Source: Pseudomonadota bacterium
GTDB lineage: Bacteria > Pseudomonadota > Alphaproteobacteria > Sphingomonadales > Sphingomonadaceae
Direction: 5' to 3'
DNA: 11,624 bases
NCBI GenBank assembly: GCA_023432995.1
Contig: JAEZES010000307.1
Location: 1-11,624 of the forward strand
Under the pieces are notes generated by a model. The model did not search any database and was not told the origin of the DNA. It was given only the letters and a program-made list of their open reading frames with translations. This document shows positions 1 to 5,880 of the stretch, piece after piece (position 1 is the first letter of the stretch; the number at the start of each line of letters is the position of its first letter). The position numbers and the translations under genes are program-made.

Positions 1-1242
1 ATCCTGATGAAGATGATCGACCACCTCGAGGCCCGCGTGCCCGAGCTGTGCGCGGCCTGGGTGTCCCAGGTCGGCGGGCTCGCCAGCTTCGCCCCGATCA
101 TGCACGGGGGAAGCGTCGCCGGGCTGCGCGGGATTGCCGCAATGGGCTCGAGCTTCGCCTGGACCGAGCAGAAGAAGGGCCAGGTGGTCGACACCGCGGT
201 GATCGCCCGCGAGCCGGTCGGGGTCGTCGTCGGCATCGCCCCGTGGAACGCCCCGTTCGGGATCATGGCCAACAAGGTGTTCTACGCGCTCGTCGCCGGC
301 TGCCCGATCGTGATGAAGCCGTCGCCCGAGACCCCGCTCGAGGCCTACATCCTGGCCGAGGCGGCCGAGGCCGCCGGCCTGCCGCCGGGCACGGTCAACC
401 TCGTGCCGGCCGACCGCGAGGCCTCCGACCACCTGATCCGCAGCCGCGACATCGACAAGGTCAGCTTCACCGGCTCGTCGGCCGCCGGCATGCATATCGC
501 CTCGATCTGCGGCGCCAAGATGACTCGCTGCACGATGGAGCTCGGCGGCAAGTCGGCGGCGATCGTGCGCGACGACTTCCCGATCGAGGCCGCCGCCGGC
601 ATCCTCGGCAACACGATCACCGTCATGAGCGGGCAGGTCTGCGCGATGCTGAGCCGCGCGATCGTCCCCAAGCACCGCCACGACGAGCTCGCCCAGGCGA
701 TCGCCGGGGTCATGAAGGGGATCAGGATCGGCCACTCGGAGGACCCCGAGACCCAACTCGGCCCGCTGGCGATGAAGCGCCAGCTCGAACGGGTCGAGAT
801 GTATATCGAGGAGGGCCGCAAGTCGGGCGCCGACCTCGTCACCGGCGGCCAGCGCCCGGCGCACCTGAACAAGGGCTTCTTCATCGAGCCGACGCTGTTC
901 GCCAACGTCGACAATCGGTCGCGCATCGCCCAGGAGGAGATCTTCGGCCCGGTCCTGTGCCTGATCCCGGCCGAGGACGAGGAGGACGCGATCCGCCTCG
1001 CCAACGAGTCGAACTACGGCCTCAACGGCTCGGTCCTGACCACCGACCCGCAGGCCGCCTACGACATCAGCCGCCGCGTGCGCACCGGCGTCATGGGCCA
1101 GAACGGCATGCGCATGGAATTCGGCATGCCGTTCGGCGGCTTCAAGCAGTCGGGCATGGGCCGCGAGGGCGGCGAGGAAGGGCTGTGGCCGTACCTCGAG
1201 ACCAAGACCATCCTGCTCGACGGGGCGCCGGCGCGGCTCTGA
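1..1242 (+). CDS. NAD(P)-dependent aldehyde dehydrogenase, N-terminus cut off by window edge
   Basis: Oxidises an aldehyde to the carboxylic acid with NAD(P)+ in the cytoplasm; the substrate cannot be read from the sequence. The frame is open to base 1, and the first Met at base 7 is probably internal: the oxyanion Asn in PWNAP is residue 81 counted from that Met, while full-length family members of about 480-490 residues place it near 150-170. Roughly 70-85 residues are therefore missing. Counting from the Met at 7, the motifs are all present: KPSPETP (104-110), FTGSSAAG (154-161), catalytic-base Glu178 in MELGGKS, nucleophile Cys212 in SGQVCAMLSR, EEIFGPV (310-316) and the C-terminal PFGGFKQSGMGRE (375-387). 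The macrodomain gene follows 13 bases after the stop, so the two are probably cotranscribed. This enzyme has the ordinary ALDH C-terminus, unlike the second ALDH in the window. The family call is secure; the specific reaction is unknown. Confidence 0.95.
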   Translation: MLMKMIDHLEARVPELCAAWVSQVGGLASFAPIMHGGSVAGLRGIAAMGSSFAWTEQKKGQVVDTAVIAREPVGVVVGIAPWNAPFGIMANKVFYALVAGCPIVMKPSPETPLEAYILAEAAEAAGLPPGTVNLVPADREASDHLIRSRDIDKVSFTGSSAAGMHIASICGAKMTRCTMELGGKSAAIVRDDFPIEAAAGILGNTITVMSGQVCAMLSRAIVPKHRHDELAQAIAGVMKGIRIGHSEDPETQLGPLAMKRQLERVEMYIEEGRKSGADLVTGGQRPAHLNKGFFIEPTLFANVDNRSRIAQEEIFGPVLCLIPAEDEEDAIRLANESNYGLNGSVLTTDPQAAYDISRRVRTGVMGQNGMRMEFGMPFGGFKQSGMGREGGEEGLWPYLETKTILLDGAPARL

Positions 1243-1255
1243 CGGATCGCACGGC

Positions 1256-1780
1256 GTGGCCAGCTGGGAGGTCGTCACCGGCAACATCGTCAAGTGCGAG
1301 GTAGACGCGATCGTCAACGCCGCGAACTCGTCGCTGCTCGGCGGCGGGGGCGTCGACGGGGCGATCCACCGCGCCGCCGGGCCCGAGCTGGTCCACGAAT
1401 GCCGCCTCCTCGCCGGCTGCAAGACCGGCCAGGCGAAGATCACCAGGGGCTATCGCCTGCCCGCGCGGCACATCATCCACACCGTCGGGCCGGTCTGGCG
1501 CGGGGGAGCGAACGGCGAGCCACAGCTGCTGGCCAGCTGCTACCGCGCTTCGCTGGCGCTGGCCCGCAAGCATGCCCTGCGCAGCCTTGCGTTCCCGGCG
1601 ATCTCGACCGGCATCTTCGGCTATCCGATGCGCGAGGCGGCCGACGTGGCGGCAGCGACGGTGGCGGAGGAACTGACTGCGGCGCCGGACGCTTTCGAGT
1701 GCATCCTGTTCGTGTGCTTCGACGAGGCCGCGGCCGCGATCTACGCGGCGGCCGTCGGTTCTCGGGAATGGCGCGGCTAG
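1256..1780 (+). CDS. Macrodomain protein, YmdB/MacroD-type O-acetyl-ADP-ribose deacetylase / ADP-ribosyl hydrolase
   Basis: A single-domain macrodomain protein of 174 residues, about the length of E. coli YmdB, which it resembles throughout. Family members hydrolyse O-acetyl-ADP-ribose and remove ADP-ribose from acidic side chains. Visible signatures are VNAANSSLLGGGGVDGAIHR (20-39, with Asn24 and Asp34 at the positions linked to catalysis in MacroD-type enzymes), HTVGPVWRGG (75-84) and FPAISTGIFGYP (113-124). The loop-1 motif, QGDI in E. coli YmdB, reads TGNI here (8-11), so Asn10 replaces the Asp that contacts the adenine amino group in typical macrodomains. The start is GTG at 1256, chosen because the homology begins within a few residues of it; no strong Shine-Dalgarno sequence is seen, which fits translation coupled to the ALDH gene 13 bases upstream. 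A hairpin follows 6 bases after the stop. Family assignment is firm; activity is inferred. Confidence 0.93.
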   Translation: MASWEVVTGNIVKCEVDAIVNAANSSLLGGGGVDGAIHRAAGPELVHECRLLAGCKTGQAKITRGYRLPARHIIHTVGPVWRGGANGEPQLLASCYRASLALARKHALRSLAFPAISTGIFGYPMREAADVAAATVAEELTAAPDAFECILFVCFDEAAAAIYAAAVGSREWRG

Positions 1781-1786
1781 CGGTTC

Positions 1787-1805
1787 GCCGCGGTGCTTCC
1801 GCGGC
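1787..1805 (+). terminator. GC-rich hairpin after the macrodomain gene
   Basis: Arms GCCGCGG (1787-1793) and CCGCGGC (1799-1805) pair perfectly around the five-base loop TGCTT, starting 6 bases after the macrodomain stop. There is no T-run after it; the next bases are CCGGGAAAATTCC. It is best read as a terminator-like or transcript-stabilising hairpin ending the ALDH-macrodomain unit. Confidence 0.45.
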
Positions 1806-1929
1806 CCGGGAAAATTCCATGGTAAACGCGCTCGATAGCCTAGGTATTGTCCTGTAAAATGCGCCCTGACTCGCGGTCGATCGGCGCATCGCAGGCGGCG
1901 TTCGGCAGCAAAGCAGCGGGGCACTGGGT

Positions 1930-2184
1930 ATGGCCAAGGCAATCGAAGCGTATCAGGACGGGCGGGGCAACCTGCACGATTCAGCGACCAGCGCGATCGT
2001 CGCCGACATCGCCGCGGCGCTCGGCCGGGTCGGTGACGAGGGCGGGCTGACCAACGGGGTCGCCAAGCTGATCCTCGAGAAGCGCAGCGAGATCGAGCAG
2101 GCTTTCGCCGATTTCGACAGTCTCCATCGCGGCCAGGCGAGCCGGGTGATCGACCATCCGACGAGGCAGACGGTCACCGCCTGA
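1930..2184 (+). CDS. Small soluble protein of unknown function (84 aa)
   Basis: I do not recognise a named family. The 84-residue product has no signal peptide or membrane segment and looks mostly helical: a region around 18-35 rich in Ala, Ile and Gly, a predicted turn at DEGGLTNG (36-43), then an amphipathic stretch at 43-65 with alternating acidic and basic residues. Codons show the strong third-position G/C bias of the neighbours, which supports a real gene. The start at ATG 1930 is preceded only by a weak GGGG-type ribosome site near 1917-1921. It lies alone between the hairpin closing the macrodomain gene and a GC-rich gap, so it is probably monocistronic. A TAAAAT box at 1855-1860 is -10-like, but I found no convincing -35. 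The overlapping alternative frame starting at 1847 lacks this coding character. Confidence 0.6.
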   Translation: MAKAIEAYQDGRGNLHDSATSAIVADIAAALGRVGDEGGLTNGVAKLILEKRSEIEQAFADFDSLHRGQASRVIDHPTRQTVTA

Positions 2185-2263
2185 GCGCGACCCGCCGGGG
2201 CCCCTGCCGGGCGCCGGCGAGGCAGCCTCGGCGCGGCGGCTCGACGGGGCGCGGGCGCCCGTG

Positions 2264-2285
2264 GTAGGATGCCCGGGCGTCCTAC
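2264..2285. repeat. 22-base near-perfect palindrome upstream of the membrane-protein gene
   Basis: Half-sites GTAGGATGCCC (2264-2274) and GGGCGTCCTAC (2275-2285) are reverse complements except for one T/G position, which would be a G-U wobble in RNA. It ends 32 bases before the ATG at 2318 and just before the AGGAGG at 2296-2301. There is no T-tract. It could be a dimeric-regulator operator or a 5' leader hairpin; the sequence does not decide. The rest of the 2185-2317 gap is GC-rich with short overlapping inverted repeats (for example CGAGG-CAG-CCTCG at 2218-2230) that may terminate the 84-aa gene. Confidence 0.5.
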
Positions 2286-2317
2286 GTGCAGGAACAGGAG
2301 GTTAGGCGCATCGATCT

Positions 2318-2761
2318 ATGACGCCGGCACGGCCCAGCTATCCGCACCCGGTGCGCGTGCCGTTCCATTTCTGGCCGATCGGCCTCGTCATCCTGCTGTG
2401 GAACTGCTGGGGGCTGTTCGGCGCGATCGCGGCGCAGATCCACTTGCTGCCCGACCTCCCCGACCAGGCGCTCGCCCACCTCGATCGCCAGCCCTGGTGG
2501 CTGATGCTGGTGGGCGATCTCAGCCCGCTGGCCGGGGTCGCCGGATCGCTCGCGCTGCTCGTGCAATCGCGCTGGGCTCCGGCCCTGTTCGTGATCCAGA
2601 TCGCGATCCTGGTCGTGACGAACGCCTACGAGGTGCTGATCGGCGCCTCGCCGCTGCTCGAGGCTCCCGAGACGCGCATCAGCACGGCGATCCTGCTCGT
2701 GCTCCTTGCTGCGCAAACGGTGTTCGCCTTCCGCATGGCGAAGAAGGGGCTGCTCGGCTAG
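2318..2761 (+). CDS. Four-helix integral membrane protein of unknown function
   Basis: A 147-residue inner-membrane protein with four hydrophobic segments at about 18-42, 61-82, 86-108 and 119-139, separated by short loops. The N-terminus is Pro-rich and polar and the C-terminus basic (FRMAKKGLLG). By the positive-inside rule both ends probably lie in the cytoplasm. Notable features are an aromatic-rich first helix with a WNCWG motif (28-32), and Asp67 with Pro70 near the start of the second helix. I do not recognise a family, and no enzymatic motif is visible. The start at ATG 2318 is forced, because the frame meets a stop at 2303 without another start codon. The strongest Shine-Dalgarno sequence, AGGAGG at 2296-2301, is 16 bases away, farther than usual; TAGGCG at 2303-2308 is better placed but weaker. 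The stop lies one base from the stop of the converging SnoaL-like gene. Confidence 0.75.
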   Translation: MTPARPSYPHPVRVPFHFWPIGLVILLWNCWGLFGAIAAQIHLLPDLPDQALAHLDRQPWWLMLVGDLSPLAGVAGSLALLVQSRWAPALFVIQIAILVVTNAYEVLIGASPLLEAPETRISTAILLVLLAAQTVFAFRMAKKGLLG

Positions 2762-2762
2762 C

Positions 2763-3293
2763 TCACAGCCGCTTGTCGTTCGGATCGATCTTCGGATCGC
2801 TCTTGAGCATCGGGTCCCAGTGCTCGACGATCTTGCCGTCCTCGATCCGGTAAAGATCGAACCAGCTGGTATAATAGGTCTCGCCGTTGGCATCCTTTTC
2901 GGGCCGGACGAACGACGTCGTCACGTAGTCACCCTCGGCCATCAGGTGGATCAGCGGCAGGTCGAGCGTGTGCTGGATCTCGCGCACCGGCCGGCTGGCA
3001 CGGACATAGTCTATGAGACCCTGCAGGCCCTGCGCGGCGTTCGGGTTGTGCTGGATGTAGTCCTCGGCGATAAACTCGTGCGCCCGGTCCCAGTGGCCGC
3101 CCTGCAGCACGATCCGGTACATGTCGTAGACCAGCCGCTTGTTCGCGGCGAGGCGCGGGTCGTCGCTGGCGAGAAGTGCGGCGTGATCCTGCGCGACCAC
3201 GGGCGGAACAGACATAGTCAACGACTCCTGGGCGATAAGCGGGCTCGCGAGCGCCGCCGAGATGGTTCCAAACGCAATTAGGACGAAGCGCAT
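2763..3293 (-). CDS. Exported SnoaL-like (NTF2-fold) protein, COG4922-like
   Basis: A 176-residue protein of the SnoaL-like/NTF2 superfamily, closest in pattern to the 'predicted SnoaL-like aldol condensation-catalysing enzyme' group: NKRLVYDMYR (51-60), EDYIQHNPNAAQG (77-89), then the beta-strands YTSWFDLYRIEDGKIVEHWD (141-160). The family is a small alpha+beta cone; catalysis is assumed for many members but rarely shown. The N-terminus reads as a signal peptide (Arg2, hydrophobic 3-21, likely cleavage after the ALA at 15-17 or after the Ala in IAQ near 21-22), so it probably acts in the periplasm. The start ATG at 3293 is supported by AGGGAG at 3302-3307, 8 bases upstream. An internal Met27 also has an AGGAG nine bases before it and would yield a cytosolic form, but the signal-peptide-bearing start is preferred. 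It is divergent from the TonB-dependent receptor and convergent with the membrane-protein gene. Confidence 0.88.
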   Translation of the reverse strand: MRFVLIAFGTISAALASPLIAQESLTMSVPPVVAQDHAALLASDDPRLAANKRLVYDMYRIVLQGGHWDRAHEFIAEDYIQHNPNAAQGLQGLIDYVRASRPVREIQHTLDLPLIHLMAEGDYVTTSFVRPEKDANGETYYTSWFDLYRIEDGKIVEHWDPMLKSDPKIDPNDKRL

Positions 3294-3341
3294 TTACGGA
3301 GCTCCCTGGTGCAGGCTCCGGTCTGCCAAACGAGGGGTGAC

Positions 3342-3359
3342 GCGGCAAGTATTCGCCGC
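3342..3359. promoter_or_regulatory. Imperfect palindrome in the divergent SnoaL-like / TonB-receptor promoter region
   Basis: GCGGC (3342-3346) and GCCGC (3355-3359) flank eight AT-richer bases (AAGTATTC). Over the whole 18 bases, 14 positions match the reverse complement. It sits near the middle of the 108-base gap between the two divergent start codons, where a shared regulator would bind. No convincing -35/-10 pair could be placed for either gene, so this is only a candidate operator. Confidence 0.25.
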
Positions 3360-3386
3360 TAGGAGCCGGACAAACGCAATTTGATC

Positions 3387-3396
3387 GAGGTAAGGG
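3387..3396 (+). promoter_or_regulatory. Ribosome binding site fixing the TonB-receptor start at 3402
   Basis: GAGGTAAGGG lies 5-14 bases before ATG 3402 and overlaps the first codons that would follow an upstream in-frame TTG at 3381. It therefore argues for ATG 3402, which also places a normal signal peptide at the very N-terminus. Confidence 0.7.
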
Positions 3397-3401
3397 CTCC
3401 C

Positions 3402-5417
3402 ATGCGCGTGAAGTACCTGGCTCTGGCGTCGCTCGTCATGCCGCTCGCACCGGCCGTGGCGCAGGAGCCCGAAGAGGACGCGGCGGTGATCGTGGTGACC
3501 GGCCGGGGCCTCGAGGCGCCGCCCTCGGTGATCGCCTACTCGACCATCGAGCTCGACCGCGAGCAGATGCTGTCGACCGCCTCGGGCCAGATCGAGGACG
3601 CGTTGGGCAATATCGCCGGGTTCCAGCAGTTCCGCCGTTCGGACAGCCGATCGTCCAATCCCACCGCGCAGGGCGTCACGCTGCGCGCGCTCGGCGGCAA
3701 CGCGTCGAGCCGGGCGCTCGTGCTGCTCGACGGCGTGCCGATGCTCGATCCGTTCTTCGGCCACGTGCCGCTGTCGGCGCTGTCACCCAACCGGCTCGAC
3801 GTCATCCGGGTCACCCGCGGCGGCGGTTCGGGGCCGTTCGGCAGCGGTGCGCTTGCCGGCACGATCGAACTCGAAAGCGTCGACGCAGCCGAGCTCGGCC
3901 TGTTCAGCGCGCAAGGCTTCGTCAACGACCGCGGCGACACCGAGGCCGAGGTCAGCCTTGCGCCGCAGTGGCGCTCCGGGTTCGCGACCGGCAGCGGCCG
4001 CTGGGATCGGGGCGACGGCTTCCGCACGACGCCCAAAGACCAGCTCACCCCGGCGTCGGTCAACGCGGCCTACGAAAGCTGGTCGGCCAGCGGCCGGTTG
4101 GTCCAGGCGATCGGGCCGGACATGCAGGTCCAGGTGCGCGGCCTGGCGTTCGAGACCGACCGTACGCTGCGCTTCCGCGGGGCCGACAACACGACGCGCG
4201 GCGAGGACCTCAGCGTGCGGCTGATCGGCCGCGGCGAATGGGAGTTCGACGTGCTCGCCTACGGCCAGTGGCGGAACTTCTCGAACATCGTCGTCAGCTC
4301 GAACCCGGCCACGCCCAATCCGACCCTCGACCAGCGCGACACGCCGGCTTCGGGACTCGGGGGCAAGGTCGAGATCCGGCCGCCGGTCGGCGACGGCCAC
4401 GTACTCCGCATTGGCGCCGACTTCCGCCGCTCCGAAGGCGACCTCGCCGAATATCGCTTCAACGCGGCCACCGGCGCTGCCAACGGCAGCCGGGTCGCCG
4501 GCGGCGAGAACAGCGACCTCGGCCTGTTCATCGAGGACGACTACTCGATCGGGCCGTTCCTCCTGACCGGAGGCATACGCGCCGATCGGTGGACGGTCCG
4601 CGACGGCTATCACCGCAACCTGGCCGCGAGCGGCGCGGTGCTCGACGATTCGCTCTACCCCGACCGCTCGGGCTGGGACGTGTCGTGGCGGGTCGGCGGA
4701 ACGGCCGACGTCGCCCGCGGCGTGCGCCTGCGCGCGGCCGCCTATACCGGGCTGCGCCTGCCGACGCTGAACGAGCTCTATCGCCCGTTCGTGGTCTTCC
4801 CCGTCACCACCAGCGCCAACGCCCAGCTCGCCAACGAGCGGTTGCGCGGCTTCGAGGCCGGCGTCGACGTGGTCGCACGGGGCGGGGTCGAGTTTTCGCT
4901 GACGGCATTCGACAACCGAGTGAAGGGCGCCATCGCCAACGTCACGCAGGCTCCGACCGAGCGGCAGCGGCAGAACCTCGACGCGATCGAGTCCCGCGGT
5001 CTCGAGCTCGCCGGACGTGTCGGCGAGGGCCCGGTCCGGCTGTTCGCGACCGCGAGCCTCGTCGATGCCGAGGTCGACGCCAGCGGGGTCCAGGCCGCGC
5101 TCGACGGCAACCGCCCGGCGCAGACGCCCTCGTTCGCCGCCAGCGCGACGCTGAGCTGGCAGCCGCGCGACGGCTGGAACCTGTCGGCCACGCTGCGCCA
5201 CGTCGGCAAGCAGTTCGAAGGCGACCAGGAGGACGATCCGTTGCCGGCGGCAACCACGGTCGACCTGTTCGCGCAAGTGCCGCTGATCGATCGGCTGAGC
5301 GCGATCGCACGGGTCGAGAACCTGTTCGACGAGACGATCATCACGCGCAACCAGGGCGGGTCGATGGACCTCGGCGTGCCGCTGACAGTGTGGGGCGGGC
5401 TGCGCTACGGCTTCTAG
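3402..5417 (+). CDS. TonB-dependent outer-membrane receptor
   Basis: A 671-residue TonB-dependent receptor that uses the inner-membrane proton motive force via TonB-ExbBD to bring a scarce or large ligand across the outer membrane. Residues 1-20 form a signal peptide (MRVKYLAL... ending AVA, then QEPEED). A TonB-box-like VIVVTG is at 29-34. The plug domain runs about 40-160, with EDALGNIAGFQQFRRSDSRS (65-84), GVTLRALGGN (91-100), LVLLDGVPMLDP (107-118), IRVTRGGGSGPFGSGALAGT (135-154). The rest is beta-barrel, and the chain ends in WGGLRYGF with a C-terminal Phe, the usual signal for BAM insertion. About 670 residues is compact, as in BtuB/siderophore-type receptors, but no ligand-specific motif is apparent and no FecR/sigma pair adjoins it. 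It is divergent from the exported SnoaL-like gene and followed 7 bases after its stop by a strong hairpin. The ligand could be a metal chelate or an organic substrate of the nearby catabolic genes. Confidence 0.95.
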   Translation: MRVKYLALASLVMPLAPAVAQEPEEDAAVIVVTGRGLEAPPSVIAYSTIELDREQMLSTASGQIEDALGNIAGFQQFRRSDSRSSNPTAQGVTLRALGGNASSRALVLLDGVPMLDPFFGHVPLSALSPNRLDVIRVTRGGGSGPFGSGALAGTIELESVDAAELGLFSAQGFVNDRGDTEAEVSLAPQWRSGFATGSGRWDRGDGFRTTPKDQLTPASVNAAYESWSASGRLVQAIGPDMQVQVRGLAFETDRTLRFRGADNTTRGEDLSVRLIGRGEWEFDVLAYGQWRNFSNIVVSSNPATPNPTLDQRDTPASGLGGKVEIRPPVGDGHVLRIGADFRRSEGDLAEYRFNAATGAANGSRVAGGENSDLGLFIEDDYSIGPFLLTGGIRADRWTVRDGYHRNLAASGAVLDDSLYPDRSGWDVSWRVGGTADVARGVRLRAAAYTGLRLPTLNELYRPFVVFPVTTSANAQLANERLRGFEAGVDVVARGGVEFSLTAFDNRVKGAIANVTQAPTERQRQNLDAIESRGLELAGRVGEGPVRLFATASLVDAEVDASGVQAALDGNRPAQTPSFAASATLSWQPRDGWNLSATLRHVGKQFEGDQEDDPLPAATTVDLFAQVPLIDRLSAIARVENLFDETIITRNQGGSMDLGVPLTVWGGLRYGF

Positions 5418-5424
5418 CCGCGCG

Positions 5425-5451
5425 GCAAGGGCCGCCGGCGGCGGCCCTTGC
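5425..5451. terminator. Strong hairpin between the TonB-receptor and Q-rich gene stops
   Basis: A perfect 12-base stem, GCAAGGGCCGCC (5425-5436) with GGCGGCCCTTGC (5440-5451), encloses a three-base loop. It lies 7 bases after the receptor stop and 15 bases beyond the stop of the converging minus-strand gene, so it can serve both. The plus-strand tail (TTCGCTGTGT) is only modestly T-rich; the minus side has no T-tract. Confidence 0.75.
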
Positions 5452-5466
5452 TTCGCTGTGTCGGTG

Positions 5467-5697
5467 TCAGCGGTCGGTCTGGGACCGCCCGGGCTCGCGG
5501 CCCGGTTCACCCTGCTGGCGACCCGGTTCGCCTTGCTGCTGCTGCTGGCCGGGGCGCTGGCCCTGGCGGTCGCGTTCGCTCTCGCCCGGTTGGCGCTCGC
5601 GCTCACCCTGCTGCTCCTGCTGGCGCTGCCGGTCCTGCTGCTCGTTCGGCTGACGGTTCTGGCCGCCGCCCTGCTGCTGTTGCCTGTTCTCGTTCAT
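5467..5697 (-). CDS. Q/R/G/E-rich, hydrophobic-free disordered small protein
   Basis: A 76-residue protein made of only ten amino-acid types (M, N, E, R, Q, G, P, D, S, T). It has about 24 Gln and 13 Arg and no hydrophobic residue after Met1, so it cannot fold into a globule with a core and should be intrinsically disordered. It has a QQQQ run at 6-9, a five-Gln run at 51-55 and short repeats of GEPGR (56-60, 63-67) and EPGR (68-71) near the end. The gene is supported by an ideal ribosome site, GAGGAG, six bases before the ATG, and by a candidate EcfG-type promoter upstream. Read antisense, the same DNA gives a Leu/Ala-rich string that an annotator might join to the following aldehyde dehydrogenase; that reading is an artefact. 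I do not know a function. A stress-linked hydrophilin-like role is a guess from composition and promoter, and I recall comparable Gln-rich hypothetical proteins in sphingomonads. Confidence 0.65.
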   Translation of the reverse strand: MNENRQQQQGGGQNRQPNEQQDRQRQQEQQGERERQPGESERDRQGQRPGQQQQQGEPGRQQGEPGREPGRSQTDR

Positions 5698-5703
5698 CGA
5701 ATT

Positions 5704-5709
5704 CTCCTC
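5704..5709 (-). promoter_or_regulatory. Ribosome binding site of the Q-rich protein
   Basis: Reads GAGGAG on the minus strand, six bases before the ATG at 5697. It is among the best ribosome sites in the window and the main evidence that the minus-strand frame, not its plus-strand shadow, is translated. Confidence 0.7.
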
Positions 5710-5740
5710 TCATCCCGCGTTCGTGCGCGGACAGGACAGC

Positions 5741-5765
5741 AACGGACTGGAAAGGCGGTCTTTCC
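5741..5765 (-). promoter_or_regulatory. Candidate EcfG-type general-stress promoter for the Q-rich gene
   Basis: On the minus strand GGAAA (5761-5765) is followed after 16 bases by CGTT (5741-5744). The alphaproteobacterial EcfG consensus is GGAAC-N16-17-CGTT, so there is one mismatch with correct spacing. Transcription would start near 5735 and give a leader of about 38 bases. The -35 element lies in an inverted repeat, GGAAAG-N5-CTTTCC (5749-5765), which might bind a further regulator or arise by chance. Confidence 0.45.
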
Positions 5766-5777
5766 CCGGATAGCGGC

Positions 5778-5808
5778 GGGTCGGTCCCGCGACGGGCCGG
5801 ACCGATCC
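5778..5808. promoter_or_regulatory. Inverted repeat, candidate operator upstream of the ALDH-ADH-hydrolase operon
   Basis: Arms GGGTCGGTCC (5778-5787) and GGACCGATCC (5799-5808) are complementary at 9 of 10 positions, with a G/T at the tenth, and are separated by 11 bases. Arm centres are 21 bases apart, two helical turns, as expected for a dimeric regulator on one face of the DNA. It lies 72 bases before ATG 5881 in the divergent gap. A 5' leader hairpin is the alternative. No regulator gene is in the window. Confidence 0.45.
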
Positions 5809-5880
5809 GAAGCCGCAATTCGCGCTAGGACCGGTGCGCGCGACACGGTAGCGAGGCGCAATGGACAGGAGAGGACAGTA

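Noticed and set aside
48..1304. Long plus-strand open frame over the first aldehyde dehydrogenase gene
   Set aside because: Its translation is dominated by Arg, Pro, Gly and Ala, typical of a shifted frame in GC-rich DNA; the other frame carries every ALDH motif.
1848..1860. TTGTCC and TAAAAT as a promoter for the 84-aa gene
   Set aside because: TAAAAT (1855-1860) resembles a -10, but no -35 sits 16-18 bases upstream, and TTGTCC overlaps the box rather than preceding it at the right distance.
1847..2050. 67-codon plus-strand frame overlapping the 84-aa gene
   Set aside because: Poor ribosome site, composition unlike the neighbours, and the 1930-2184 frame has better third-position G/C bias.
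3381..3401. Upstream TTG start for the TonB-dependent receptor
   Set aside because: It would put seven polar residues before the signal peptide, and the ribosome site GAGGTAAGGG lies downstream of it.
3783..5606. 607-codon minus-strand open frame opposite the TonB-dependent receptor
   Set aside because: It is an antisense shadow without domain motifs or a ribosome site, runs through the receptor terminator hairpin and overlaps the Q-rich gene.
3968..5653. 561-codon plus-strand frame within the receptor gene
   Set aside because: An Arg/Pro-rich shifted reading of the receptor; no recognisable domain.
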